From NCBI RefSeq assembly GCF_030406775.1, contig NZ_CP129119.1, positions 902,001-966,000 on the forward strand: DNA of 64,000 nt, in the 5' to 3' direction. This stretch comes from Sporosarcina trichiuri. Lineage in GTDB: Bacteria; Bacillota; Bacilli; Bacillales_A; Planococcaceae. The translations under genes were made by a program, and so were the position numbers. Below are positions 33,181-43,256 of this stretch, in pieces (the first letter of the stretch is position 1; the number at the start of each line of letters is the position of its first letter). The notes beneath the pieces are model-generated. The model did no database searches and was not told the DNA's origin. It was given only the letters and a program-made list of their open reading frames with translations.

Positions 33181-34404
33181 CTATTTTTTTGAAGGCGGCC
33201 GTTCGTAATGCATCCGGACGTCCACCTCATATTTGTTGTAGCGGATCTTGAACAGCTTGAACAGATGGGTCGCGAGCACTTTGATGAGTGCGTATCCGGG
33301 AATTCCCAGAATCACCCCTGGAATGCCGAACAGCGATCCCCCGGTCAGCAGCACGAAGATGATGGTGATCGGATGGATATGCATCGTCTTCCCCATGATC
33401 TGCGGGGAGATGAATTTCCCTTCAATCACCTGCACGATCGTCCATACGACCGCCAGCTTCACGAGCATGAACGGCGATGTCACGATGGCGATGATGATCG
33501 CCGGCGTGATGGCTATCACCGGGCCGAGATACGGGACGACACTTGTGAACATGGCCAGCACCCCGAGCAGCAGTGCATATTTCATGTCGATGATCAGGAA
33601 CCCGATTGTCACCATCGTCCCGATACAGACAGCGACCAGGATCTGCCCCTGTATGTAAGCACTGATCTGCTTGTCGGCATCACCGAGGATCGATTCCGCA
33701 TCATCCCGCATGCGGGGCGGCAGCAAATGCTGCACAAAGCCAGGCAGGTTATGGCCGTCCTTCAGCAGGTAGAACAGGATGATCGGCACGGTGACGATCG
33801 ACAGCAAAATACCCGTCAGCTTGGAGATGAATGTCGTAAGTCCCAAAGCGATGCCCCCAAGAGCGTCTGCAATCATCTGGCCGATATTCTCGAGTCCTGA
33901 ATCGAGCAGCTCGCCGGCATTGATATTCAGCTGATTGTAATAGGGTGCAAATATTGAGTTGCTGAAAAACGAATCGAGCGTCAGGATGAGCTCATTGAAA
34001 TACGTCGGGAATTCGTCCACCAGTTTCCAGAACTGCAATTTCAAGAACGGCAGTACGAGGAATACGAGCAGCGTGATCAGTCCGATCGCTGTCAGGAATA
34101 TGATGGCAATCCCCCATACTTTCGGGATCCTCGCCCGCTCCAGTAACTGCAGCAGCGGACGCAGGAGGTAATACAGGATCGTCGCAAGCACGATCGGCAG
34201 GACAACGACGGAAAAGAGAACACGGATCGGATAGAAGATAAATGAAATCTTATCGAAGATCATGACGTTGATGCCCACAAGCATCAGGACGATCAATATG
34301 AAAAGCGTCGTCTTCCCGCCGAGGAACCGGATGATCCGGTTGTCGGCCAGGAATCCCTCCGCCATACTGTTTTCAGTTTTCTTCGTTTCTTTCTGTGCGC
34401 TCAA
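33181..34404 (-). CDS. AI-2E family transporter
   Basis: A 407-residue membrane protein of the AI-2E/PerM family with about eight TM segments. Recognised by SIVTVPIILFYLLKDGHNL, SAYIQGQILVAVCIGTM, VVPYLGPVIAITPA and the C-terminal VILLTGGSLFGIPGVILGIP-like segment (here FVLLTGGSLFGIPGVILGIP). Some relatives act as Na+/H+ antiporters, and export of AI-2 holds only for a few, so function is open. TTG at 34404 gives 6 bp spacing after AAAGGGGGA; the GTG at 34410 abuts the ribosome site. Confidence 0.88.
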   Translation of the reverse strand: MSAQKETKKTENSMAEGFLADNRIIRFLGGKTTLFILIVLMLVGINVMIFDKISFIFYPIRVLFSVVVLPIVLATILYYLLRPLLQLLERARIPKVWGIAIIFLTAIGLITLLVFLVLPFLKLQFWKLVDEFPTYFNELILTLDSFFSNSIFAPYYNQLNINAGELLDSGLENIGQMIADALGGIALGLTTFISKLTGILLSIVTVPIILFYLLKDGHNLPGFVQHLLPPRMRDDAESILGDADKQISAYIQGQILVAVCIGTMVTIGFLIIDMKYALLLGVLAMFTSVVPYLGPVIAITPAIIIAIVTSPFMLVKLAVVWTIVQVIEGKFISPQIMGKTMHIHPITIIFVLLTGGSLFGIPGVILGIPGYALIKVLATHLFKLFKIRYNKYEVDVRMHYERPPSKK

Positions 34405-34430
34405 CTTCACTCCCCCTTTACAACAACAGC

Positions 34431-35384
34431 CTATTCAGTTTGCAGGAACGCTTGCAGTTCCCGTTTGTTCGTTTCTGTGTCCACTTCGATGACGGAACCT
34501 GCGTGCGGGTAATCCGCGAACGAGTATGTACCCTTCGCCGGAATCGTCAACGTCTCAATGTCTGCGCCGCGGGATAAGAGCAGGCTGACGACCCTTGACA
34601 GTTCCTCTTTCGATGTCAGATCCGTCTCGATCGTCTGCGACAGCACACCGGCAATCTTCGGCGCGCGCAGCACCATCCCTGGTGTCATCGCCTGTTCTTT
34701 CACTGCGGACAGCACCTGCTGCTGGCGGCGCACCCTGCCGAAGTCCCCTTCCGCATCCGCACGGAACCTCGCATAGCCGAGCAGTTCCCTGCCGTTCAGC
34801 TTGCGGACACCCTGCTTCAGCGTTACGCCGATCTTTTCGGACATTTCCTTCTCGACATCGATTTCGACACCTTCCGGGAAAGCGGCATCCGCAATCTTTT
34901 CGAAATTATCGAAGTCGACGATCGCATAATGGTGGATCGGGATGCCGAACATGCCGGTGATCGTATCCTTGGCGGTCTGGACGCCGCCCAGGTAATAGGC
35001 GGTGTTCAGTTTGTACGATTTGTATCCGGGGATGTCCGCATAGATATCCCGCATGAATGACACGAGTTTCATCGACTGTGCCTGCTTATCCCAGGAAAGC
35101 ACCATCATTGTGTCCGTCCGAGAGCGTCCGCTGCCGTCGTCGTCCACGCCGAGAAGCAGGTAATTTTCGACCGCCGATGCAGAGGGATCCTGAAGATCGC
35201 CTTCAAAACTGCCGGGTTCGATTGCATTTTTCACAGCCGCCCGCTTGCCTGCCATATATTGATAAGATGAGAAAAGTCCTGCTCCGACAAATCCGACGAG
35301 CAGCAGGCTGAGAAACACCCGTCCCTTCCTCAGCCTGCGCCGTCTGCGCCTGCGCGGAACCGGTCCTTCGTATTGTTCTGACAT
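34431..35384 (-). CDS. LytR-CpsA-Psr (LCP) family cell wall glycopolymer ligase
   Basis: Attaches teichoic acid or other glycopolymers to peptidoglycan on the outer face of the membrane. 317 residues: a very basic cytoplasmic N-terminus (PRRRRRRRLRKGR), one TM, then the LCP domain with GVDDDGSGRSRTDTMMVLSW, VSFMRDIYADIPGY and GYARFRADAEGDFGRVRRQQ, which hold the conserved Arg and Asp residues binding the polyprenyl pyrophosphate. ATG follows TTGGGGGAATAGATTC. It is 26 bp upstream of the AI-2E family gene on the same strand, so they may be one operon. Confidence 0.92.
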   Translation of the reverse strand: MSEQYEGPVPRRRRRRRLRKGRVFLSLLLVGFVGAGLFSSYQYMAGKRAAVKNAIEPGSFEGDLQDPSASAVENYLLLGVDDDGSGRSRTDTMMVLSWDKQAQSMKLVSFMRDIYADIPGYKSYKLNTAYYLGGVQTAKDTITGMFGIPIHHYAIVDFDNFEKIADAAFPEGVEIDVEKEMSEKIGVTLKQGVRKLNGRELLGYARFRADAEGDFGRVRRQQQVLSAVKEQAMTPGMVLRAPKIAGVLSQTIETDLTSKEELSRVVSLLLSRGADIETLTIPAKGTYSFADYPHAGSVIEVDTETNKRELQAFLQTE

Positions 35385-35545
35385 GAATCTATTCCCCCAA
35401 TAAAGAAGTCACCAAACAGGACGCCCGGATAAGGCGTTGGTTGCATGCCGGACTGCTATTATAACATGCTCAATCACTTTACAGCCTGCCCGCAAGCGTC
35501 TACTATTAAAAGCAATCAGTCAATTGAAGAAAGAGGGAACAGCGG

Positions 35546-36079
35546 ATGGCGGAATTTGAAAAAGCGGTATTTGCAGGCGGATGCTTCTGGTGCATGGTGA
35601 AACCGTTCACCGAGTGGGACGGCATCGAGTCGGTCGTCTCCGGCTATATGGGCGGAACTGTCGAGAACCCGACATACGAACAAGTGAAAAAGGGGGATAC
35701 GGGGCATCTGGAAGTCGTCGAAATCACCTACGATCCGGAAAAGTTCCCGTATGAGAATCTGCTTCCTATCTTCTGGGAACAGATCGACCCGACAGATGCA
35801 GGCGGCCAGTTCCAGGACCGCGGCCACTCCTACACGACGGCCATCTTCTATACGATGGACAGCCAGCGCACGGCAGCTGAACAGTCCCGGACGGCGCTCG
35901 AAGAAAGCGGACGGTTCGACAAACCGATCGTCACGCCGATCCGTCCTGCAGAAACGTTCTACCGGGCAGAAGAGTATCACCAGGATTTCTACAAAAAAGA
36001 AAAAGAAGCCTATGAAGACGACCGCGCACAATCAGGGCGTGACGAATTCATCCAGGCCAATTGGAAAGACCGCAGCTGA
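35546..36079 (+). CDS. msrA: Peptide methionine sulfoxide reductase MsrA
   Basis: Reduces methionine-S-sulfoxide in proteins; cytoplasmic, 177 residues. The catalytic motif [15 protein letters not shown] places the nucleophilic Cys at about residue 13, and [21 protein letters not shown] and [14 protein letters not shown] are family hallmarks. No MsrB domain is fused. The C-terminus has no extra CxxC resolving pair, so recycling probably uses the second Cys of GCFWC. Single gene with its own terminator. Confidence 0.95.
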   Translation: MAEFEKAVFAGGCFWCMVKPFTEWDGIESVVSGYMGGTVENPTYEQVKKGDTGHLEVVEITYDPEKFPYENLLPIFWEQIDPTDAGGQFQDRGHSYTTAIFYTMDSQRTAAEQSRTALEESGRFDKPIVTPIRPAETFYRAEEYHQDFYKKEKEAYEDDRAQSGRDEFIQANWKDRS

Positions 36080-36092
36080 CTGCGGTCTTTTT
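36065..36092 (+). terminator. Rho-independent terminator of msrA
   Basis: AAAGACCGCAG and CTGCGGTCTTTTT arms with a CTGA-type loop, overlapping the stop codon. A-rich left side may also end the converging exchanger gene. Confidence 0.85.
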
Positions 36093-36094
36093 CG

Positions 36095-37147
36095 TTACAA
36101 TAAATAGAAGCCGATCGCCATGATGATGTAAGCGGCGAACAGGACGAGCCCTTCAAACCAGTTCGATTCCCCGTCATTGGATAAGTTGATGACGAGCAGG
36201 GCCGCCGTCACCATGGCGACGAGTTCCTGAATCGTGAAGACAAGCGGCATCTCTGTCGGCATGAGCAGCGAAATGAGCACGAGTGCCGGGGCTACGAACA
36301 TCGCGACCTGCAGTGTTGAACCGACAGCAATTTCAACCGATACGTCCATCCGATTCTTCATGGCCATCGTCACGGCGGAGACATGCTCCGCGGCATTTCC
36401 GACAATCGCCACGATGATGATCCCGATGAACAGCTCACTCCAGCCGAATCGTTCGCCCAGCGTCTCGAAAGTCTGCACAAGCTGTTCGGAAACGAACGCA
36501 ACCGCCACAGTGCTCAGCAATAACACAAGAATCGATTTCCCTTTGGTCCACTCCGGTTCCTCCTCCTCGACTGCAGCCTCATCGCCGGAAGCGAATACAC
36601 CTCGGTGCGTCACCAATTTGAAGAACAGTCCTGCCAAGTAGATCGCAATGAGGATCACCGAGATGCCGACGCTCAAATTCAATGTCGTTCCGGAGTCCAT
36701 GGAGATCGAGAACACTTCCGGTATGATAAATGCTACGATGATTGCGAATATGAGCAGCCCGGAATTATAACGGGCATCATGCAGACTGAACTTCTGGCGC
36801 TTGAACTTCAGGCCGCCTGCGAAAAACGACAGACCGAGCACTAGCAGCAGGTTCCCGAGGACCGAACCTGTCAGGGACGCAAGCACGATGCCGATCAATC
36901 CCGCTTTCAGGGTGAAGATGGAAATGATAAGCTCAACAGCGTTGCCGAATGTCGCGTTCAGAAGACCGCCGATCCTCGGGCCGCTTACGATTGCAAGACT
37001 TTCCGTCGCCCGCCCGATGAAACCCGACAGACCGATGATCGTAATACAGCTCAGGATGAACATGACGATATCCGACCAGTGCAGGAACGCACCGGCCGCG
37101 ACGATCGGGACCCCCGCAAATACAACTATGGAAAAAATACGGTTCAT
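36095..37147 (-). CDS. Calcium/proton exchanger (CAX type)
   Basis: A 350-residue membrane antiporter of the CaCA superfamily with about 11 TM segments. The two α-repeats carry GGLLNATFGNAVELIISIF and IIIVAIVGNAAEHVSAVTMA, with ion-coordinating Glu in each. A short acidic loop (AAVEEEEPEW) divides the halves, as in B. subtilis YfkE (ChaA). It exports Ca2+ in exchange for H+. ATG at 37147 follows GAAAGGAGGAACGGCTTT. Confidence 0.93.
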   Translation of the reverse strand: MNRIFSIVVFAGVPIVAAGAFLHWSDIVMFILSCITIIGLSGFIGRATESLAIVSGPRIGGLLNATFGNAVELIISIFTLKAGLIGIVLASLTGSVLGNLLLVLGLSFFAGGLKFKRQKFSLHDARYNSGLLIFAIIVAFIIPEVFSISMDSGTTLNLSVGISVILIAIYLAGLFFKLVTHRGVFASGDEAAVEEEEPEWTKGKSILVLLLSTVAVAFVSEQLVQTFETLGERFGWSELFIGIIIVAIVGNAAEHVSAVTMAMKNRMDVSVEIAVGSTLQVAMFVAPALVLISLLMPTEMPLVFTIQELVAMVTAALLVINLSNDGESNWFEGLVLFAAYIIMAIGFYLL

Positions 37148-37343
37148 AAAGCCGTTCCTCCTTTCAGATTCTCCCCCCTTATACCCGTTTTCACTGGCCG
37201 GCATTTCATTGCGCGTAAAAAATACGGACTTACTTTCAAAAATGCTGATTTCAGGAGTGAAACTTGTAAAATAGGATATATAGAATAATGATGTGATTTT
37301 TTTCGCATGGATTTTCGATACTACTTACAAAGGACGTGCCAAA

Positions 37344-38678
37344 ATGAGCAGAACCACAGCAGATGACATACGACAGTTTGCAAAGGAGGAAAACGTGAAT
37401 TTCATCCGCCTGCAGATCACCGATATACTCGGGATGATCAAAAGCGTGGAGATTCCGGTGAGCCAGCTGGATAAGGCGCTGGATAACAAAATGATGTTCG
37501 ACGGTTCTTCAATAGAAGGGTTTACGAAAATCGAAGCATCCGATATGTACCTCGTACCAGATCTTGATACGTGGATGGTATTCCCATGGGCATCCGGCAG
37601 CGGCAAAGTCGCACGCCTGATCTGTGACGTCTGCCAGGCGGACGGCACCCCGTTCCCCGGTGATCCCCGCGGCAACCTGAAACGGGTGCTGAAAGAGATG
37701 GAAAGTATGGGCTATACCAATTTCAACCTCGGTCCCGAGCCGGAGTTCTTCCTCTTCAAGCTGGACCGCCACGGTGAGCCGACGATGCATGTGAACGATG
37801 ATGGCGACTACTTCGACTTCTCCCCGCTCGATCTCGGTGAGGACTGCCGCAGGGATATCGTTCTTCAGCTGGAGGAGCTCGGATTCGAAGTCGAGGCCTC
37901 CCATCATGAGTCCGCACCGGGCCAGCACGAAATCGACTTTAAATACGCTGATGCTTTACGAGCATGCGACAATATCCAGACCTTTAAACTTGTCGTCAAA
38001 ACAATTGCCCGGGAGCATGGCCTTCATGCAACTTTCATGCCAAAACCGATTTTTGGTGTCAACGGCTCAGGTATGCACTGCAACGTGTCTCTGTTCAAAG
38101 ATGGTAAAAATACATTTTACGATGAACACGCGGATGACCAGCTCAGCCGGACCGCTTACCAGTTCATGGCAGGTGTGCTGAAACACGTCAAAGGATTTAC
38201 AGCTATCACTAATCCGACGGTCAACTCCTATAAGCGTCTCGTGCCTGGTTATGAAGCACCGTGCTACATTGCCTGGTCCGCATCGAACCGGAGTCCCGTC
38301 GTCCGTATTCCGGCATCCCGCGGCATGAGCACGCGGATCGAGCTCCGTTCCGTAGACTCGGTGGCGAATCCATACCTCGCGCTGTCAGCGATCCTGAAAG
38401 CAGGACTCAGCGGTATCGAGCAGCAACTCGATCCAGGCGCGCCTTGTGACCGCAACCTGTATGACATGACCGCGTCAGACTTGAAGGAAGCCGGTATTTC
38501 GGTGCTGCCGACCGATCTGGACCATGCGCTGCTTGCACTCGATGAGGACACGGTCGTCCAAGAGGCGCTCGGTGAGCATATCTATCGGAATTTCCGCGAC
38601 GTCAAACAGAAGGAATGGGACAGCTACCGGATCACCGTCCATCCTTGGGAAATCGACGAATACCGTAAAATCTATTGA
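37344..38678 (+). CDS. glnA: Type I glutamine synthetase, copy 1 (Lys62 variant)
   Basis: Condenses ammonia and glutamate to glutamine with ATP; dodecameric GSI-α type, 444 residues. Catalytic motifs: [67 protein letters not shown] (flap Glu) and [13 protein letters not shown]. Residue 62 is Lys (FTKIEASD), where the adjacent copy and B. subtilis GlnA have Arg; that Arg takes part in glutamine/AMP feedback in the Bacillus enzyme. No adenylylation insert is seen. No glnR lies upstream, and no TGTNA-N7-TNACA site is seen. ATG is preceded by AAAGGACGTGCCAAA. Confidence 0.93.
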   Translation: MSRTTADDIRQFAKEENVNFIRLQITDILGMIKSVEIPVSQLDKALDNKMMFDGSSIEGFTKIEASDMYLVPDLDTWMVFPWASGSGKVARLICDVCQADGTPFPGDPRGNLKRVLKEMESMGYTNFNLGPEPEFFLFKLDRHGEPTMHVNDDGDYFDFSPLDLGEDCRRDIVLQLEELGFEVEASHHESAPGQHEIDFKYADALRACDNIQTFKLVVKTIAREHGLHATFMPKPIFGVNGSGMHCNVSLFKDGKNTFYDEHADDQLSRTAYQFMAGVLKHVKGFTAITNPTVNSYKRLVPGYEAPCYIAWSASNRSPVVRIPASRGMSTRIELRSVDSVANPYLALSAILKAGLSGIEQQLDPGAPCDRNLYDMTASDLKEAGISVLPTDLDHALLALDEDTVVQEALGEHIYRNFRDVKQKEWDSYRITVHPWEIDEYRKIY

Positions 38679-38688
38679 TCATCCTGCA

Positions 38689-38718
38689 CCCGGACACCCC
38701 TTCGTGTCCGGGTTTTTC
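38689..38718 (+). terminator. Terminator between the two glnA copies
   Basis: ACCCGGACAC and GTGTCCGGGT form a 10-bp stem with a CCCCTTC loop, followed by TTTTC. The two genes therefore need separate promoters or readthrough. Confidence 0.88.
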
Positions 38719-38838
38719 TATGTCCAAAATCGACACAAAAAAAATCTTGTAATGCAGCCTGTATTTCCGTACTATTAAAAAATATTATGCAGCCGTGACA
38801 GTGCAGTAATATAATACCGACAAGAAGGAAGTGGCCTG

Positions 38839-40173
38839 ATGAGGAAGACAACCAAAGACGATATTCGGAAATTTGTGAAAGAGGACAACGTCAATTTCGT
38901 CCGTCTGCAATTCACTGACATCCTCGGGATGATCAAGAACGTGGAGATTCCTATCAGCCAGCTCGACAAAGCACTGGATAACAAGATGATGTTCGATGGT
39001 TCTTCCATCGAAGGGTTTGTCCGGATCGAGGAATCGGATATGTACCTGATTCCCGATTTGGACACTTGGATGGTCTTCCCCTGGCCGTCCGGCACTGGAA
39101 AAGTGGCACGGCTTATCTGCGATGTCTCACTTGCGGACGGTCAGCCGTTCCCGGGTGATCCGCGCGGCAATCTGAAGCGGGTGCTCCGTGAGATGGAAGA
39201 TATGGGCTTCACTGATTTCAACTTAGGACCTGAACCGGAATTCTTCCTATTCAAACTCGACAGCAATGGCGAGCCGACAATGGAACTGAATGACCACGGC
39301 GACTACTTCGATTTCGCACCGCTCGACCTCGGTGAAAACTGCCGGCGGGATATCGTCCTGGAACTGGAAGCGCTCGGTTTCGAAGTGGAAGCATCGCATC
39401 ACGAAGCGGCCCCCGGCCAGCATGAAGTCGATTTCAAATATGCGGATGCATTAACCGCATGCGACCATATCCAGACATTCAAGCTCGTCGTTAAGACGAT
39501 TGCCCGCAAACACGGTCTCCATGCGACATTCATGCCGAAACCGCTATTTGGCGTGAATGGGTCGGGCATGCACTGCAACATCTCCCTCTTCAAAGACGGT
39601 GAAAACATGTTCTTCGACGAAAACGGCGACCGCAAGCTGAGCACGACAGCCTATCAATTTATGGCCGGTATCCTCGATCACGTGAAAGGGTTCACCGCCG
39701 TCACCAATCCGACGGTCAACTCGTATAAGCGGCTCGTCCCCGGCTATGAAGCACCCTGCTATATCGCCTGGTCTGCACAGAACAGGAGCCCGCTGATCCG
39801 TATTCCGGCATCGCGGGGCTTGAGCACCCGCATCGAAGTGCGATCGGTCGATTCAGTCGCAAACCCGTATCTGGCATTGGCTGCCATCCTGAAAGCCGGC
39901 CTTGACGGTATCCGCCGGCAGCTCGATCCCGGTGCTCCGTGCGACCGTAATATTTACGAGATGAATGCCGGAGAGCTGAAGCAGGCCGGTATCGTGACGC
40001 TGCCGACAGACCTCGACCACGCCCTGCTCGCACTCGAAGCGGATCCTGTCATGCAGGAAGCGCTCGGCAGCCATATCTATGCGAACTACAAAGCAGCCAA
40101 GCAGGCGGAATGGGACAGCTACCGGATCACCGTGCATCCATGGGAACTCGACCGCTACATGAAGATCTATTGA
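38839..40173 (+). CDS. glnA: Type I glutamine synthetase, copy 2 (Arg62, Bacillus-like)
   Basis: Second full-length GSI-α of 444 residues, very similar along its whole length to copy 1 but closer to the B. subtilis sequence where they differ (FVRIEESD at 61-68; [13 protein letters not shown]). All catalytic motifs are intact. It has its own upstream AT-rich leader and AGAAGGAAGTGGCCTG ribosome site. The copies differ throughout at synonymous and replacement positions, so the duplication is not recent. It converges on oppF across a bidirectional terminator. Confidence 0.94.
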   Translation: MRKTTKDDIRKFVKEDNVNFVRLQFTDILGMIKNVEIPISQLDKALDNKMMFDGSSIEGFVRIEESDMYLIPDLDTWMVFPWPSGTGKVARLICDVSLADGQPFPGDPRGNLKRVLREMEDMGFTDFNLGPEPEFFLFKLDSNGEPTMELNDHGDYFDFAPLDLGENCRRDIVLELEALGFEVEASHHEAAPGQHEVDFKYADALTACDHIQTFKLVVKTIARKHGLHATFMPKPLFGVNGSGMHCNISLFKDGENMFFDENGDRKLSTTAYQFMAGILDHVKGFTAVTNPTVNSYKRLVPGYEAPCYIAWSAQNRSPLIRIPASRGLSTRIEVRSVDSVANPYLALAAILKAGLDGIRRQLDPGAPCDRNIYEMNAGELKQAGIVTLPTDLDHALLALEADPVMQEALGSHIYANYKAAKQAEWDSYRITVHPWELDRYMKIY

Positions 40174-40213
40174 AAAAAGCCCGGACCATCCGTATTGGAT
40201 GTCCGGGCTTTCT
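40173..40213. terminator. Bidirectional terminator between glnA copy 2 and oppF
   Basis: AAAGCCCGGAC and GTCCGGGCTTT arms with inner CATCC/GGAT pairing; A6 on the left serves the minus strand and TTTC on the right the plus strand. Confidence 0.85.
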
Positions 40214-40217
40214 GTTG

Positions 40218-41162
40218 TCATTCAGCCGGTTTATGGGCCGCTTTCATTTCCTTGTATTCCTTTTCGGAACAGAGGACGAAGTGTTCCGGTGCAATTTCGC
40301 GGAACTCGACTGTTTCGTCTGCTCCGTAATTATGGTCTTTCGGGTTATACGGCGTCCGCACCCGTGTGCGCTCATACCGGGGATCCGGCAGCGGGATCGC
40401 TGAGAGCAGCGACTTCGTATACAGATGCATCGGATTGCGGTACAGCTCATCAGCAGGCGCCATTTCCACGAGTTTGCCGAAATACATAACGCCGATCCGA
40501 TCGGAGATGTACTTGACCATCGACAAATCATGCGCGATGAAGAGATACGTCAGCCCGCGTTCTTCCTGCAGTTCTTTCAGCAGGTTGACGACCTGCGCCT
40601 GGATGGACACGTCAAGCGCGGAAATCGGTTCATCCGCAATGATGAACTCAGGATCGACCGCAAGTGCACGTGCAATCCCGATCCGCTGTCGCTGTCCGCC
40701 CGAGAACTCATGCGGGTAGCGCTGAGCGTGCTCCCGGTTCAATCCGACAGTCTCCAAAAGCTTGATCACAAGTTCTTGACGCTCTTTCTTCGTCTTGGCC
40801 AGTCCATGGTTATCAATGCCTTCTGCAATGATATCCATGACTTTCATCCGTGGATTCAGCGATGCATATGGATCCTGGAAGATCATCTGCATCTTCCGAT
40901 TGAATTCTTTGTTGGCGGCTTTCGATTTCTTCCCCTGGACATTCACGCCATCAAACAGCACTTCGCCGTCCGTTGCATCATAGAGACGGATGATCGTCCG
41001 GCCGGTTGTCGACTTTCCGCATCCCGACTCGCCGACGAGACCGAATGTTTCACCTCGGTTGATCTTGAAGCTGATGTCATCGATCGCCCGCACTTCATTC
41101 GGTTTTCCTTCGTTGAAATACTGTTTCAGGTTCTTCACTTCAAGTAAGACATCTGACATCAT
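40218..41162 (-). CDS. oppF: Oligopeptide ABC transporter ATP-binding protein OppF
   Basis: Second ATPase of the oligopeptide importer, 314 residues. Walker A GLVGESGCGKST, signature [16 protein letters not shown], Walker B FIIADEPISALD, H-loop FIAHDLS, and the C-terminal oligopeptide-transporter extension (NPMHLYTKSLLSAIPLPDP). The expected Cys cluster of the OppF tail is reduced to one Cys (FVLCSEKEY). Start overlaps oppD by 4 bp after CAGGAGGGCGTGC. Last gene of oppABCDF. Confidence 0.93.
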   Translation of the reverse strand: MMSDVLLEVKNLKQYFNEGKPNEVRAIDDISFKINRGETFGLVGESGCGKSTTGRTIIRLYDATDGEVLFDGVNVQGKKSKAANKEFNRKMQMIFQDPYASLNPRMKVMDIIAEGIDNHGLAKTKKERQELVIKLLETVGLNREHAQRYPHEFSGGQRQRIGIARALAVDPEFIIADEPISALDVSIQAQVVNLLKELQEERGLTYLFIAHDLSMVKYISDRIGVMYFGKLVEMAPADELYRNPMHLYTKSLLSAIPLPDPRYERTRVRTPYNPKDHNYGADETVEFREIAPEHFVLCSEKEYKEMKAAHKPAE

Positions 41163-42220
41163 GCACGCCCTCCTGTTGCTTCATAGTATCGGCTGCCCGG
41201 GAATGTCCGCATCCGTTCGATGATTGCAGCAGGCGGTTCCACTTGCGGTGCTTGCGGATGCAGCAGCCATGTTGCTGCATAATGTGTGTCGCTCACCTGG
41301 AAGAATGGGGGTGGCTGTTCCATATCGATCTTCAGGGCATATTCGCTTCGGAGTGCAAAGGCATCCCCTTTCGGCGGGTTCAGCAGATCCGGCGGCGTGC
41401 CGGGAATCGCATACAGCTTCTCGTCATTGACGTCCATTGACGGCATCGAACTCAGCAGCCCCCATGTGTACGGATGCTGCGGATTGTAGAAGATTTCATC
41501 CACTGTGCCGATCTCGACAATCTTACCGCCGTACATGACCGCAACCCGGTCCGCGACGTTTGCGACGACACCAAGGTCATGGGTGATGAAAATGATCGAT
41601 GTATCGATCTTCTTCTGGATATCTTTCATGAGCTCCAGGATCTGAGCCTGGATGGTAACGTCCAGCGCAGTTGTCGGCTCATCGGCGATGAGGATCTGGG
41701 GATTGCACGCAAGCGCAGTCGCAATAACAATCCGCTGCCGCTGTCCGCCGGAAAACTGGTGCGGGTACATCTTATAACGGTTTTCCGCATTAGGAATGCC
41801 GACCATGTTGAGTAAGTCGATTGCCACTTTACGTGCTTTCGCCTTGCTCACTTTTTGGTGCTTCAAGATCGGTTCCATGATCTGCTTCCCGATGGTCATC
41901 GTCGGGTTCAGGGAGGTCATCGGATCCTGGAAGATCATCGAAATATCTTTCCCGCGGATTTTCTGCATCTCTGTATCCGAGAGTTTTGTCAGGTCTTTCC
42001 CATCGAACAGGATTTCCCCGTTTTTGAATTCGGCACTCGATTCGGGCAGAAGACGCATGATCGATTTCGTCGTGACGGATTTCCCTGAACCCGACTCCCC
42101 GACAATCGCCAATGTCTCCCCTTTGTTCAAATCGAAGTTGACGCCGCGAATCGCTTTCACTTCTCCAGCAAACGTATGGAAGGAAAGCTCTAAATTTTTG
42201 ACTTGTAGTATTTTACTCAT
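41159..42220 (-). CDS. oppD: Oligopeptide ABC transporter ATP-binding protein OppD
   Basis: First ATPase of the importer, 353 residues. Walker [13 protein letters not shown], signature [16 protein letters not shown], Walker [14 protein letters not shown]-loop [10 protein letters not shown], then the C-terminal extension ([33 protein letters not shown]). Relatives have a Cys-containing 'GCPFAPRC' box in that tail; here it is [11 protein letters not shown], without Cys. ATG after AGGAGGAAAGCAGA, 16 bp downstream of oppC. Confidence 0.93.
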   Translation of the reverse strand: MSKILQVKNLELSFHTFAGEVKAIRGVNFDLNKGETLAIVGESGSGKSVTTKSIMRLLPESSAEFKNGEILFDGKDLTKLSDTEMQKIRGKDISMIFQDPMTSLNPTMTIGKQIMEPILKHQKVSKAKARKVAIDLLNMVGIPNAENRYKMYPHQFSGGQRQRIVIATALACNPQILIADEPTTALDVTIQAQILELMKDIQKKIDTSIIFITHDLGVVANVADRVAVMYGGKIVEIGTVDEIFYNPQHPYTWGLLSSMPSMDVNDEKLYAIPGTPPDLLNPPKGDAFALRSEYALKIDMEQPPPFFQVSDTHYAATWLLHPQAPQVEPPAAIIERMRTFPGSRYYEATGGRA

Positions 42221-42236
42221 TCTGCTTTCCTCCTAG

Positions 42237-43256
42237 TTAGTCCTTCATCTTCGGATCGAGCGCATCGCGCAGTCCGTCACCAATCAAGTTGAATGCGATC
42301 ATGAGAACACTGATGACGATGGACGGGTACAGCAGAACGTATGGCTGGTTCCGCATCACTTTGTAACCGTCATCGATCAGAGTTCCGAGTGAGGCATCTG
42401 GCGGCTGAAGACCGATCCCGATGAAGCTCAGGAATGCTTCGAAGAAAATAGCGTTCGGAATGGTGAACATCGTGTTGATGATGATGATTCCGAGAACGTT
42501 CGGCATGAGGTGCTTCGACATGATCTTCGTATCATTCGTTCCGAGTGTCCGGGCTGCCAGGACGAATTCCTGGTTTTTATATTTCAGAATCTGTGCCCGG
42601 ACAATACGGGACATCCCGATCCACCCGGTGATGGAGATGGCGATGATGATCGCCTTGATGCCCGGTTCCATGATCATGAGCATCAGGATGACGACAATGA
42701 GAGTCGGGATCCCGATCAGGATTTCGACGATCCGCTGCATGATATCATCCGTCCGTCCCCCGAAGTATCCGGAAATCCCTCCGTACAGGACACCGATCAC
42801 AAGGTCGATGACTGCCGCTACAAAGGCGATGAGAAGCGAAATCTGGGTACCTTCCCACAGTCGGGTGAACAAGTCACGGCCGAGTCCATCCGTACCGAAC
42901 CAGTAATATTCGTCGACTTTCTTCATCTCATACAAGTTGACTTTCTTGCCGCCGAGGTTTCCGACGCCGTCCATGATGCCGAGTTTCTCAATACCCGGAA
43001 CTTTCGGCGGAAGATTCGCATGCCGCAAATTCTGGGCAGCACCATCGTGGCCATTCAAATGCGGACCGATGAACGCCATTAGAATCAGAAGCACAAGGAC
43101 AACCATACTGACGATGGCCGCTTTGTTCTTACGGAGGCGGAGCCAGGCATCCTGCCAGAAACTCAAGCTCGGTTTTTCGATCCGTTCTGCCTGATCACTG
43201 TTCAGGGATATCCGTTCAAATTGGTCTTGGGGCAGTTGTTCGTGATCTTTTTGCAT
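42237..43256 (-). CDS. oppC: Oligopeptide ABC transporter permease OppC
   Basis: Permease subunit of 339 residues with the N-terminal cytoplasmic extension and first TM typical of OppC (LSFWQDAWLRLRKNKAAIVS). The EAA loop reads VLAARTLGTNDTKIMSKHLMPN. An extracellular stretch after TM1 includes YEMKKVDEYYWFGTDGLGRD. Five or six TM segments. It overlaps the oppB end by one base. Confidence 0.94.
   Translation of the reverse strand: MQKDHEQLPQDQFERISLNSDQAERIEKPSLSFWQDAWLRLRKNKAAIVSMVVLVLLILMAFIGPHLNGHDGAAQNLRHANLPPKVPGIEKLGIMDGVGNLGGKKVNLYEMKKVDEYYWFGTDGLGRDLFTRLWEGTQISLLIAFVAAVIDLVIGVLYGGISGYFGGRTDDIMQRIVEILIGIPTLIVVILMLMIMEPGIKAIIIAISITGWIGMSRIVRAQILKYKNQEFVLAARTLGTNDTKIMSKHLMPNVLGIIIINTMFTIPNAIFFEAFLSFIGIGLQPPDASLGTLIDDGYKVMRNQPYVLLYPSIVISVLMIAFNLIGDGLRDALDPKMKD

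Noticed and set aside
37205..37343. GlnR/TnrA operator before glnA copy 1
   Set aside because: TGTNA half sites can be found but not with the TNACA partner at 7 bp spacing.
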